Shown one piece after another: positions 17,406 to 25,452 of a stretch of DNA of 64,000 nucleotides. Position 1 is the stretch's first letter; the number at the start of each line of letters is the position of its first letter. The stretch covers positions 1-64,000 of the forward strand of contig NZ_WNKU01000010.1 of NCBI RefSeq assembly GCF_009720735.1, given 5' to 3'. The notes beneath the pieces were generated by a model. The model was not told where the DNA came from, did not search any database, and worked only from the letters and a program-made list of their open reading frames with translations. This DNA is from Heliobacterium mobile. Its GTDB lineage: Bacteria > Bacillota > Desulfitobacteriia > Heliobacteriales > Heliobacteriaceae. The translations under genes were made by a program, and so were the position numbers.

Positions 17406-18425
17406 TCACTGTCCTGCTGTCTGCAACTGCGCCTCCGACGCCGCCTCGCTTCGAGCCACCGCAAGGGCATTTTCCCATTTTCCGCAGCGGTCTCCCCAAC
17501 GGGCTAACAGTTGACCGGCTTCTTGTATTTCGATAACTTCACAAAGGTTTGGGCAGTCGCCGCACTCCCAAGAGTTAGCGGCGATCTTCTCTTCGGACAT
17601 AGAGAATCCTTTAAACTGCGTTAATCCGCCAGCACGGTTGACCGTTTCCTGGGCCAGCAGCGCCGAACCGACTGCGCCCATGACCTTATGGTGCTCGGGG
17701 ATGAATATCTCATGGCCTAATGCTTTTTCGAAGGCTTGACGCATGCCCACATTGGCCGCGACACCGCCTTGAAACACAATAGGGGCCTCCAATTTTTTGC
17801 CTTTCCCCAAGTTGTTTAGGAAGTTTCGCACCAGTGCTTCACAGAGGCCGGCAACGATATCCTCGAGGGAATGACCCATCTGCTGCTTATGAATCATGTC
17901 TGACTCAGCAAAGACGGAGCATCGCCCGGCAATACGTACAGCATGGTTTGCCTTGACGGCGAGTTCTCCAAATTCTTCAATCGATATTTGCAGCCGCGCA
18001 GCTTGCTGGTCTAGAAAGGATCCCGTCCCGGCCGCGCAGACCGTGTTCATGGAGAAGTCCGATACGACACCGTCTTTGAGGAGAATGAGTTTCGAATCCT
18101 GGCCGCCGATCTCCAGGATCGTTCGTACCCCTGGTACGAGACGGCTCGCAGCGACAGCATGGGCCGTGATCTCATTTTTTACTACATCAGCACCGAGGAC
18201 GACCGAGGCGAGAGTACGAGCTGAGCCGGTCGTACCCACTCCGCCGATCTGGTGATCGTCATATCGCTCTGCCAGCTTGGCTAAACCGCGCTGAATCGTC
18301 TCCAGTGGACGTCCCTGTGTCCGCAGGTAAAGGGCCTCCTTGACATCGCCCCATTTATCGATTAAGACCAGGTTGGTCGAAACGGAACCTACGTCTACCC
18401 CGAGGTATAAGAGGTCTTTTACCAT
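17406..18425 (-). CDS. BadF/BadG/HgdC-type ATPase, 2-hydroxyacyl-CoA dehydratase activase family
   Basis: 339 residues with the ASKHA ATPase fold: GVDVGSVSTN (9-18) and EIGGQDSK (105-112). The two cysteines that hold the dimer-bridging [4Fe-4S] cluster are present as NTVCAAGTG (C130) and GRCSVFAESD (C169). Such proteins use ATP to inject one electron into a dehydratase or reductase. A C-terminal extension carries further cysteines (ECGDCPNLC, DRCGKW). It is the last of three co-directional genes; homologous modules are often fused in one protein of about 1400 residues. The target enzyme is unknown. Confidence 0.86.
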   Translation of the reverse strand: MVKDLLYLGVDVGSVSTNLVLIDKWGDVKEALYLRTQGRPLETIQRGLAKLAERYDDHQIGGVGTTGSARTLASVVLGADVVKNEITAHAVAASRLVPGVRTILEIGGQDSKLILLKDGVVSDFSMNTVCAAGTGSFLDQQAARLQISIEEFGELAVKANHAVRIAGRCSVFAESDMIHKQQMGHSLEDIVAGLCEALVRNFLNNLGKGKKLEAPIVFQGGVAANVGMRQAFEKALGHEIFIPEHHKVMGAVGSALLAQETVNRAGGLTQFKGFSMSEEKIAANSWECGDCPNLCEVIEIQEAGQLLARWGDRCGKWENALAVARSEAASEAQLQTAGQ

Positions 18426-18481
18426 GGAACGTTCTCCTTCATACGAAATCTCGAACTAGCAAAGTAAAATGTAGTTCCTAC

Positions 18482-19585
18482 CTATCCCTGCATTCCCGAT
18501 TCGACCTGATTGCGTTTACGCCGTTCCAGCATGTCCACAAAGGCTTCCAGGCGAGTCAGCAGTCCCGCTTCACCGGTCTGTTCGTCTACATAGATGGTTA
18601 AAACAGGGATGTGAAAATCTTTTTCTACATTCGGCATGATGGACTGAGCCACAATCTCTGGCATACAAGTCAAAGGACCCACCTGGATGACGCCGTCATA
18701 GCCTTGCTGGGCATATTCGATGGTTGCACCGATCGATTCTTGACCGTGGCCGCCTACCATACAGCTTAAATAGGGCTGCGCTCGCTTGCGGGTGAGCTTG
18801 TGTCCCTTGACTGGCAACAACCCTTTGAGCAGATGTTCGTTTACCCATTCACTCAGATAAATAGACCGGCTCACTTCGGCTCCGAGGCGGCCTAAGTTCT
18901 TTTCCATAAAACCGTTAGAACTCGGTTCAAGCAGTGTATAGATCTCGCCGACGATACCGATGCGAATCGGACGTTTTTGATGATCCAGCGGCAGCGAACG
19001 CATTTTCGTCAAAAACTCATCGCGGCACTGCTCGATTTCCTTTGGGGTGGTAGTTTGGTCGATCGCTTCACATGCCTGAGCGTAGACCCGGTCCACATCG
19101 CCCCGTTGCAGTTCCCGGCAGCGTATGCGCGAGGCCGCTTTCTCCAGGTCATCGAGGGCTTCGCATTTGGCAAAGGCGAAGCGAATGGCTTTCACCAGTC
19201 GCCACCATGAGTTGGACCCAGTGAGCGCGCGTAGACGTTTGAGGAGTTCACCGATATGGTTATCGGGCGGCTCAAGAACGATCATATTCAAGTTCACACC
19301 GAGGTCGTTAAGTATTTCCCGCTGGACCTGATTGTAATAGCCGAAGCGGCAAGGTCCGATCCCACCGGCCATGAGAACCGTGTCGGCTCCCTTCTCAGCA
19401 GCTTCCAAAAAGTTGCCAATGTTCATTTTTAAGGGCAAGCAGGCCGACTCGGGGGCATGCTGAACTCCTAAGGAAAGGGTTCGTTTCGTGATCGGCGGTG
19501 GAGGTATGAATTCGATATTCAGCTCTTTTAATAGGGCTTTTACGACGATGGCCATATTGCCCATGTGGGGGAAGGTGACTTTCAT
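18482..19585 (-). CDS. DUF2229-type CoA-activase-associated protein (second module)
   Basis: 367 residues. VTFPHMGN at the N-terminus, ESACLPLKMNIGNFLEA and GGIGPCRFGYYNQVQ are typical of the dehydratase-activase-related module fused to HgdC-like ATPases elsewhere. Conserved cysteines (in ACLP, PCRF and TCMP) suggest an Fe-S site related to the HgdA/B dehydratase fold. LTIYVDEQTGEAGLLTRLEAFVDML near the C-terminus is nearly repeated in the adjacent gene, showing common ancestry. It lies 35 bases downstream of that partner. Confidence 0.8.
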   Translation of the reverse strand: MKVTFPHMGNMAIVVKALLKELNIEFIPPPPITKRTLSLGVQHAPESACLPLKMNIGNFLEAAEKGADTVLMAGGIGPCRFGYYNQVQREILNDLGVNLNMIVLEPPDNHIGELLKRLRALTGSNSWWRLVKAIRFAFAKCEALDDLEKAASRIRCRELQRGDVDRVYAQACEAIDQTTTPKEIEQCRDEFLTKMRSLPLDHQKRPIRIGIVGEIYTLLEPSSNGFMEKNLGRLGAEVSRSIYLSEWVNEHLLKGLLPVKGHKLTRKRAQPYLSCMVGGHGQESIGATIEYAQQGYDGVIQVGPLTCMPEIVAQSIMPNVEKDFHIPVLTIYVDEQTGEAGLLTRLEAFVDMLERRKRNQVESGMQG

Positions 19586-19620
19586 ATCGTTGCCTCAACC
19601 GTCCTTTAATCTGGATAGGC

Positions 19621-20724
19621 TTATCCTAATTGGGCTTTAGCCGACAGAAGATGCCCTTCCTTCCGCCGCGTGATCAAGTCCAAGAAAGCTTCAATTCTCG
19701 TCACCACACCGGCTTCGCCGGTATGTTCATCGATAGTCAGCAGTAGATAAGGGACTTGATCGAGACGGCGGGCATGGCGTTCGACCATCTCCCCGATCAT
19801 GCTGTCTGGACCGCAACCGAAGGCCGCTACATAGATGAGGCCGTCGAGCGGTTCGTTCATTAGGTGAAGAGAACTTCCAAGCAACTTTTGGCCGAAGGAC
19901 CAAAAAAGCCGTTTAGGGAGAAAACGAGTCGCTTGGCGGCACTTTTCATCATCCGTAGCCAGCGGCGTGATCACTCGAACACCTTTGGCTTTCAATCGGG
20001 CCAGTAGATTCATACTGGTAAAGGAATCGAAAAGCTGGTATGAATGGCCCATGACGGCGATGCGGGGACCACCGGAGGGGGCCGATTCCCGTCGCTTGGT
20101 GCTCCTCGGTAAAACCCCTTCCGGTTCAAGAACCCGTCCGCTTTTTTCCCAGATCGCTAGGGCTGATGGTGGGTACTCCCCCTGTATCAGGCGATGCTCG
20201 AAATCCTTTTGGGCTTTCCAGGCGATTTTTTGAGCCTCCCGAATCCGTAAACGGGAAAAACCGAGTTCTTCCGCCGCTTCCATTAAAGCCTTATCCCAGC
20301 CGCCTCCTGAGAGCCGACTGTTCACGTTAGCCACCAGCATCTGGGGATAGGTTGAATCAAAAGCGGCAGCACCTCGCAACATGTCGGGAAGGCCGAGAAA
20401 TTTCGGGCATAGGTAGGTCTTCGATTGAACGCTGATCATGCGGGGCACGAAGACATAGTCCGTTTTCCCACTGAGAGCCTTCACGTGACCATAGTATAGT
20501 TTTACTGGGAGGCAGGCCTCGTCGACAGAAGCCCGCACCCCTTGATCCAAGATGGCTTTGTTCGTTACTGGTGATAGAACGACACTGCAGCCGAGGCATT
20601 CAAAGAAAGCTCTCCACAGTGGCAGGTACTCGTAGTAACCAAGGGCACGAGGGATTCCAATAATCGGTGGGCGCTCCGCTTCCACTTTGGTCGGACTTAA
20701 GGTGAGAACCGAGGTGATTTTCAC
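19621..20724 (-). CDS. DUF2229-type CoA-activase-associated protein (first module)
   Basis: 367 residues from GTG 20724, chosen because GGGAGG lies eight bases upstream and the codon overlaps the spoVAF stop as GTGA; a longer frame from 20787 is unlikely. IGIPRALGYYEYLPLW is the DUF2229 signature and DEACLPVKLYYGHV a Cys-containing motif. TIDEHTGEAGVVTRIEAFLDLI matches the C-terminus of the neighbouring gene. Translational coupling to spoVAF hints at co-expression with late sporulation genes, which would be an unusual setting for a dehydratase-type system. Confidence 0.8.
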   Translation of the reverse strand: MKITSVLTLSPTKVEAERPPIIGIPRALGYYEYLPLWRAFFECLGCSVVLSPVTNKAILDQGVRASVDEACLPVKLYYGHVKALSGKTDYVFVPRMISVQSKTYLCPKFLGLPDMLRGAAAFDSTYPQMLVANVNSRLSGGGWDKALMEAAEELGFSRLRIREAQKIAWKAQKDFEHRLIQGEYPPSALAIWEKSGRVLEPEGVLPRSTKRRESAPSGGPRIAVMGHSYQLFDSFTSMNLLARLKAKGVRVITPLATDDEKCRQATRFLPKRLFWSFGQKLLGSSLHLMNEPLDGLIYVAAFGCGPDSMIGEMVERHARRLDQVPYLLLTIDEHTGEAGVVTRIEAFLDLITRRKEGHLLSAKAQLG

Positions 20725-22517
20725 CGTTTTTTGCCTCCCATTTTTGTCTTGAACCAAGTCCAGAGTCCTCGCCTTTGCTGGCGCCAACGAGGAGAGCCGG
20801 AACTTTTTTCATTATCCTGGCTTGGGGCCTCTATTTTCGAAGTTCCTATGATCGGGATGACTTTGGAATCATTTTTTTTTACCTTGTTGACTTTTTCCCG
20901 CTCTGTCTTGCTCGATTTTCGGCTCCCACCCTGTTGATTTTTTCGGGTCTGAGGGGTGCCTTGGGCTGCACCGCCGGCGGCTCCGGCGTAAGCATCGGGC
21001 AAGCGATCGGGATCAATGGGATCGAGCATCTGCGGCCGAAGGCGCTTCGCTGGTACAGGTGCACGCAACAGTGCCACAGGGATCATTTTGACGTTGATCG
21101 GTGCTAAGGGCCAGAAGTAAGGTTTTCCGAAGGACTTTGTCCGGATGACTAGAGCCAGAAAAGCCAAAACACCGATCAGCAATCCAATCCAACTGAAGGC
21201 AGCCGTCATCAGGATGAGAAATAGCCGGACAAGTCGATTGGCCTGTCCTAACTCATAAGAGGGGGTGGCGAAGGAGCCCACAGCGGCTACAGCCAAATAC
21301 AAGATGATTTCGGGGTTGAAAAGTCCTACGTTGATGGCGACCTCACCGATCATGAAAGCCGCAATTAAACCGAGTGCTGTGGCCAGCGGCGTCGGTGTGT
21401 GGATCGCTGCCATCCTCAGCATATCTAAGCCGAATTCGGCGATAAGCACTTGTGCGAGAATCGGAACATTTCCCATTTTCTTAGGTCCGATGAAGGCCAG
21501 CCCCGGTGGTAACAATGTGGGATGTAAGGTGACGAGAACCCATAAGGGCAACACAAAGAGAGACGCGAAAATCGCCGCATAACGGACGATCCGCAAATAG
21601 ATCCCTACCGGGGGGTTTTGGCGGTACTCTTCCGCATGTTCCAAATGGTGAAAAACCGTGACCGGTGCGATCATGACTGATGGCGACGTATCGCACATGA
21701 CGAGCACATGGCCTTCTAGCAGATGCTGGGCCGCCACGTCCGGTCTTTCTGTATAGCGCACACGGGGATAGGGGTTCCAGTCGTTGCCGGTGATGAACTC
21801 TTCCAGCGTTTTTTCAGCCATCGGCAGTCCATCGATATCGATACTGTTGACGCGTTCCATGATTTCGTCAATCAGATGGGGGTCGGCGATGTCTTCGATG
21901 TAAGCGATACAAACGTCCGTTTGCGAACGACGGCCCACTTGTGTCAGCTTAAACCGAAGGCGGGGGTCACGGATCCGGCGGCGGATTAAGGCCGTGTTCG
22001 TAACGATCGTTTCCGTAAAGCCATCGCGGCTGCCTCGGACGACTCGCTCAATGTCCGGTTCTTCAGGCTGTCTCGCCGGCATCTGGCGGGCTTCGACGAT
22101 GACGGCCTCTTTTTCGCCATCGAAAAGGATGGCGATCCGCCCAGATAAGATGTGGTAGTAAATTTGACGAATCTTGGCCTCTTTGGTCACCTGTAGATAA
22201 AAGAGGTACCGGTCCACCAGGTGGTCAATGCTAAATTGTTCTTTTTCTTTCGCGCCTTTTTCGAAATCGTCCAGACTGCGCATGATCTGGAGCATATCGA
22301 GATCTTTTGTAAAACCATTGACGTAGTACAAAGCCGCTTTCCGGCCGGCAATATCCATCTTTCGACAGCCTACATCAAAGCCCACATTGACACCCAGTTC
22401 CGAATCGATTTGCATCAAATTCGTCTGTAAGTCGTCAGTGATCTTGGCTTCAGAAAACTCCGGTTCTTTCACTTTGCGGGAAGCTCCGGCCCCTTGGGCC
22501 GTCTCTCTCTCATCCAT
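20721..22517 (-). CDS. spoVAF: Stage V sporulation protein AF (GerA-family membrane protein)
   Basis: 598 residues, longer than the roughly 490 of Bacillus SpoVAF. An N-terminal soluble domain of about 280 residues (VNGFTKDLDMLQIM) belongs to the spore-germinant-receptor A family. Five or six membrane segments follow (about 290-480), with the family motif PTPLATALGLIAAFMIGEVA. The last 100 residues are basic and low complexity and appear to be an added cytoplasmic tail. The start has AGGAG eight bases upstream and lies ten bases after spoVAEA. In Bacillus the SpoVA proteins move dipicolinate; SpoVAF assists the germination channel. Confidence 0.9.
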   Translation of the reverse strand: MDERETAQGAGASRKVKEPEFSEAKITDDLQTNLMQIDSELGVNVGFDVGCRKMDIAGRKAALYYVNGFTKDLDMLQIMRSLDDFEKGAKEKEQFSIDHLVDRYLFYLQVTKEAKIRQIYYHILSGRIAILFDGEKEAVIVEARQMPARQPEEPDIERVVRGSRDGFTETIVTNTALIRRRIRDPRLRFKLTQVGRRSQTDVCIAYIEDIADPHLIDEIMERVNSIDIDGLPMAEKTLEEFITGNDWNPYPRVRYTERPDVAAQHLLEGHVLVMCDTSPSVMIAPVTVFHHLEHAEEYRQNPPVGIYLRIVRYAAIFASLFVLPLWVLVTLHPTLLPPGLAFIGPKKMGNVPILAQVLIAEFGLDMLRMAAIHTPTPLATALGLIAAFMIGEVAINVGLFNPEIILYLAVAAVGSFATPSYELGQANRLVRLFLILMTAAFSWIGLLIGVLAFLALVIRTKSFGKPYFWPLAPINVKMIPVALLRAPVPAKRLRPQMLDPIDPDRLPDAYAGAAGGAAQGTPQTRKNQQGGSRKSSKTEREKVNKVKKNDSKVIPIIGTSKIEAPSQDNEKSSGSPRWRQQRRGLWTWFKTKMGGKKR

Positions 22518-22527
22518 GCTGTAACTC

Positions 22528-23106
22528 CTATTCCATGGATTCAGCCCTGCGCAGGATTTCCCGGAGGGCTTTTGTCGTTATCGGTGCGCCGAAGCGCACG
22601 TGATCGGCGCCTTGCATTTTTCCAATATCCCCTGTGCCGACGATGACCGGAACTGATAAGTTACTCAAGGTTTCCACGGTGTCCCCTTCTAAATAGCGGT
22701 GACCTTCCGGTTCGGGATAGCCGTTTTTATCGACAGGTCCGGACCAGACTCGGCCGTGACGGTCGATGGAAGCGTGAACCTCGACGCCTTCCGCACCGAT
22801 CGTGTTGGAGGCGACAGCAACTGCACCGATCACCTGAATCCGGGGATCCTCCGTCAGTTCCTGCAAAGCCTGTTCTCCGGCACCCATGCCGACGACTCCG
22901 CGGTCGTCTACCATCACAACCACGGGATCATGAGGTGTCGATAAGATTTTTTTGGCGATTATTTTTCCGCTTAGCGGCGTCGGATTACCAGCTGAGAGGG
23001 ATATACACCGCCCACCGATGTTTCGGGTAGCAATCTCGATGGCTTTCTTGGCTACGTGGTCGCCATCGGTGATCACGATGACCCGTCGTTTTTTGGATTT
23101 TCCCAT
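22528..23106 (-). CDS. spoVAEA: Stage V sporulation protein AE (SpoVAEA)
   Basis: 192 residues. RRVIVITDGDHVAKKAIE and GGRCISLSAGNPTPLSG at the start, then VVMVDDRGVVGMGAGE, IGAVAVASNT and PVIVGTGDIGKM, match the SpoVAEA family over its full length. It is followed at once by spoVAF, as in Bacillus subtilis. The other spoVA genes are not in this window: the region upstream goes directly to sigF. GGAGAG precedes the ATG. Confidence 0.92.
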   Translation of the reverse strand: MGKSKKRRVIVITDGDHVAKKAIEIATRNIGGRCISLSAGNPTPLSGKIIAKKILSTPHDPVVVMVDDRGVVGMGAGEQALQELTEDPRIQVIGAVAVASNTIGAEGVEVHASIDRHGRVWSGPVDKNGYPEPEGHRYLEGDTVETLSNLSVPVIVGTGDIGKMQGADHVRFGAPITTKALREILRRAESME

Positions 23107-23200
23107 CCTTCTCTCCTTATCATGTCAAACTGCTGCCGAGACCGCCCGCTCCTTCATGTATTATTGAATGATTCACTAGGCTTTTATACCAAAAAAGAAA

Positions 23201-23232
23201 GGCCACCCTCGTCTTTTCCGACTAGGGCGGTC
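23201..23232 (-). terminator. Intrinsic terminator after sigF
   Basis: On the minus strand GACCGCCCTAGTC and GACGAGGGTGGCC pair with G-U wobbles around a GGAAAA loop and are followed by TTTCTTTTTT. It separates the sigF transcript from spoVAEA. Confidence 0.78.
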
Positions 23233-23295
23233 TTTGCTTATTTTCTATCGAGAGATCTACTCATTTCTTGCCATCTATTGCTAGTAAGAATGCGT

Positions 23296-23490
23296 CTAAA
23301 AAGCTGCATAAAGGGTATATGAATATATGTCTGTACATCGAACCGTTTGAACCGTCTTTACCAATACAGATTCCTTCGGAGGTTTATCCTTTTGCCATAA
23401 CCACCATAACCCCAGGCCACTTAGCGCAAGGAGCGTTATGATCCCCACGATCCATATGCGTTTTTTTGGGCGAATCATATGCATCACCAT
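23296..23490 (-). CDS. Possible small single-span membrane protein downstream of sigF
   Basis: 64 codons. A basic start (MIRPKKRIW) is followed by a hydrophobic stretch of about 20 residues (IVGIITLLALSGLGLWWLW) and a short polar tail. It lies 100 bases after sigF and before the terminator at 23201, so it would be on the same transcript. No strong Shine-Dalgarno is visible; ATG 23484 is an alternative start. I do not recognise a family, and it may be chance. Confidence 0.4.
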   Translation of the reverse strand: MVMHMIRPKKRIWIVGIITLLALSGLGLWWLWQKDKPPKESVLVKTVQTVRCTDIYSYTLYAAF

Positions 23491-23591
23491 TTCGGGAGTA
23501 TGCCAAGGAAATCAAATTCGAAGGGTTAACTTTCTGCTGTCTCTAAGCTAACCTATTTAGGTTCTGGCTATTCTCCCTAGATGTCTTACGC

Positions 23592-24401
23592 CTATCCTCC
23601 GCTGCCGTCCCCCGGGGGAGCCACATCTTCGGCATAGTCCAACATGTCACGAATCTTCTTTAAGGCTGCCCGCTCAATCCGTGAGATCTGGACTTGGGAT
23701 AAGCCGATGAGATTCGCCACTTCCGTCTGGGTCTTGTCCTCAAAAAAACGCATCTGCAAAATCTCTCGCTCCCGCGGCGATAAGCGAGAAAGGACATCTT
23801 TGAGGGCCAAGTGGTCAAACCAGTTAGTCTCTTCGGCATTGTTTGAAGCGAGTTGATCGAGGAGAAAAATCGGATCGCCGTCGTCTTGATACAATGTTTC
23901 GTGGATCGAAGTCGGAGCCTGCACTGCTTCCAAGGCCTCGATCACATCTTCAACGGGGATATTCATGGCCAAGGCGATTTCAGGAACGGTAGGCTCACGT
24001 CCCAGAGTACCGTTTAACTCTTGACGGATCCGATGAACCCGCTGAGCTACTTCCTTGTAGGATCGGCTGACCTTGATCGGGCTGTCGTCTCGCAGAAAGC
24101 GCCGGATTTCACCGATGATCATCGGTACGGCATAGGTGCTGAAGCGAACATTATAGGATAAATCAAACTTGTCAATGGCCTTGATGAGACCGATCGTGCC
24201 GATCTGGAAGAGATCCTCCAGTTCATAACCTCGGTGTTGAAAGCGCTGGACAAGGTTGAAAACGAGGCGAAGATTACACTGGATCAAGCGCTCCCGTGCT
24301 TCGCTATCTCCATTCTGAGCAAGTTTAAGCAGGCAAGTCGTTTCCGCCTCGCCTAAGAGAGGGAATCGAGGAAGGTTCATCTCCGAAAGCCGTTGATTCA
24401 T
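23592..24401 (-). CDS. sigF: RNA polymerase sporulation sigma factor F
   Basis: 269 residues. Region 2 includes LEDLFQIGTIGLIKAIDKFD and FSTYAVPMIIGEIRRFLRDD, region 3 is intact, and region 4 ends in the recognition helix QTEVANLIGLSQVQISRIE. Directly downstream of spoIIAB, this is the forespore-specific sigma F, held inactive by SpoIIAB and released by SpoIIAA. The C-terminal tail is Gly/Asp-rich. Confidence 0.96.
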   Translation of the reverse strand: MNQRLSEMNLPRFPLLGEAETTCLLKLAQNGDSEARERLIQCNLRLVFNLVQRFQHRGYELEDLFQIGTIGLIKAIDKFDLSYNVRFSTYAVPMIIGEIRRFLRDDSPIKVSRSYKEVAQRVHRIRQELNGTLGREPTVPEIALAMNIPVEDVIEALEAVQAPTSIHETLYQDDGDPIFLLDQLASNNAEETNWFDHLALKDVLSRLSPREREILQMRFFEDKTQTEVANLIGLSQVQISRIERAALKKIRDMLDYAEDVAPPGDGSGG

Positions 24402-24411
24402 GGTGGTCCCC

Positions 24412-24852
24412 TTACTGGACGGCTCGCATCGCTTGCAGGGATGCTTTAAACATCCGCACCCGCGTTCCGCGGCCCACTTGAGAGTCTATTTCCAGTTTAT
24501 CCATAAATGACTTCATAAAGACAAAACCCATGCCCATCCGTTCCGGAAGTGTCGAAAAAGCTGGTTCCAGAGCTTTTTCCACATCATGAATTCCTCGACC
24601 GTAGTCCTCTACGATGATCTCTAGCCCTTCTGGTTCCGCCGTGATGGTCAGATAAACCAATCCATTGGACCGATTTTGATAGCCATGGAGGACCGCATTG
24701 GAGACCGCTTCAGATACAGCAACTTTTACATCGTCCACATCGGTAAGGGTAAAATCCATGTTCGCCAACATGGTGCCGACGACAACGCGAGCAAGAGCCA
24801 CATTATCGGGAATGCTGGGGAACTCCAGCTTGACCGTGTTTTTATGTTTCAC
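24412..24852 (-). CDS. spoIIAB: Anti-sigma F factor, serine kinase
   Basis: 146 residues of the GHKL/HATPase fold: EAVSNAVLHGYQN (N box), VEDYGRGI (G1 box) and GMGFVFMKSFMD (G2 box). It binds sigma F and phosphorylates SpoIIAA. Its start overlaps the spoIIAA stop by four bases. Confidence 0.96.
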   Translation of the reverse strand: MKHKNTVKLEFPSIPDNVALARVVVGTMLANMDFTLTDVDDVKVAVSEAVSNAVLHGYQNRSNGLVYLTITAEPEGLEIIVEDYGRGIHDVEKALEPAFSTLPERMGMGFVFMKSFMDKLEIDSQVGRGTRVRMFKASLQAMRAVQ

Positions 24853-25202
24853 ACCTGCTTCCCTCCTTCCAGAGCCTTTAGCGCATCCGATTCGTTGGCG
24901 AAACCGCTCATCACTTTGTACATACCGGACAAATCCAGGATGCGATGAACGGACCGATTTGGTCCGGTCAAGGCTACCGTTCCGCCTTGAGCCTTTACCT
25001 TTTTGTACCTCCCCAAGATAAAACCGATACCAGAACTATCGATAAAGTCAACGCCCCGTAAATTGAATAGGAGATGTTTTACTCGCTGCCGGTCCAACTC
25101 TTTATCCAGACGAGGCCGCAAGTGATCGCTCACCCTTAGGTCGAGTTCACCATAGAGGCGAACGACCAATGTCTCACCGGACAAACTGGCATCTAAGTCC
25201 AC
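24849..25202 (-). CDS. spoIIAA: Anti-anti-sigma F factor
   Basis: 117 residues of the STAS fold. The phosphorylatable serine is in DFIDSSGIGFILGRYK. First gene of the canonical three-gene spoIIA operon. A candidate sigma-H promoter and Spo0A box lie just upstream. Confidence 0.95.
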   Translation of the reverse strand: MDLDASLSGETLVVRLYGELDLRVSDHLRPRLDKELDRQRVKHLLFNLRGVDFIDSSGIGFILGRYKKVKAQGGTVALTGPNRSVHRILDLSGMYKVMSGFANESDALKALEGGKQV

Positions 25203-25246
25203 TTAGGGTCACCGTCCTTTTTATGCGCAAAGATACCTTATATATC

Positions 25247-25278
25247 ATTCCCTTCGACGATAATTTGGAAAATCCTTC
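25247..25278 (-). promoter_or_regulatory. Candidate sigma-H / Spo0A control region of spoIIA
   Basis: On the minus strand GAAGGATTT (25270-25278) fits the sigma-H -35 pattern and AGGGAAT (25247-25253) the -10 pattern, but the 16-base spacing is about four longer than usual. CGTCGAA between them (25253-25260 region) resembles a Spo0A box with one mismatch. In Bacillus spoIIA is driven by sigma-H with Spo0A~P, so this is suggestive only. Confidence 0.35.
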
Positions 25279-25306
25279 CTACGAGCAGGTTGTAGGATAA
25301 AATTAT

Positions 25307-25328
25307 AGGTACGGCATACGCCGTACCT
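25307..25328 (-). terminator. Intrinsic terminator after dacF
   Basis: A perfect 9-bp stem AGGTACGGC/GCCGTACCT with a 4-base loop is followed on the minus strand by ATAATTTTATCC. It separates dacF from the spoIIA promoter region, although the T-run is imperfect. Confidence 0.6.
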
Positions 25329-25452
25329 GCAACGGGCCATATTCAACGTTAAGGCTATGATAGAGGACTATATCCCTCGAAAAACTCCGAAGTGTAACGA
25401 ACGGAGGGAGTGATTTAGGCAGAAAGGTTGTCCTGACCGAAGGTTGCGAAGC

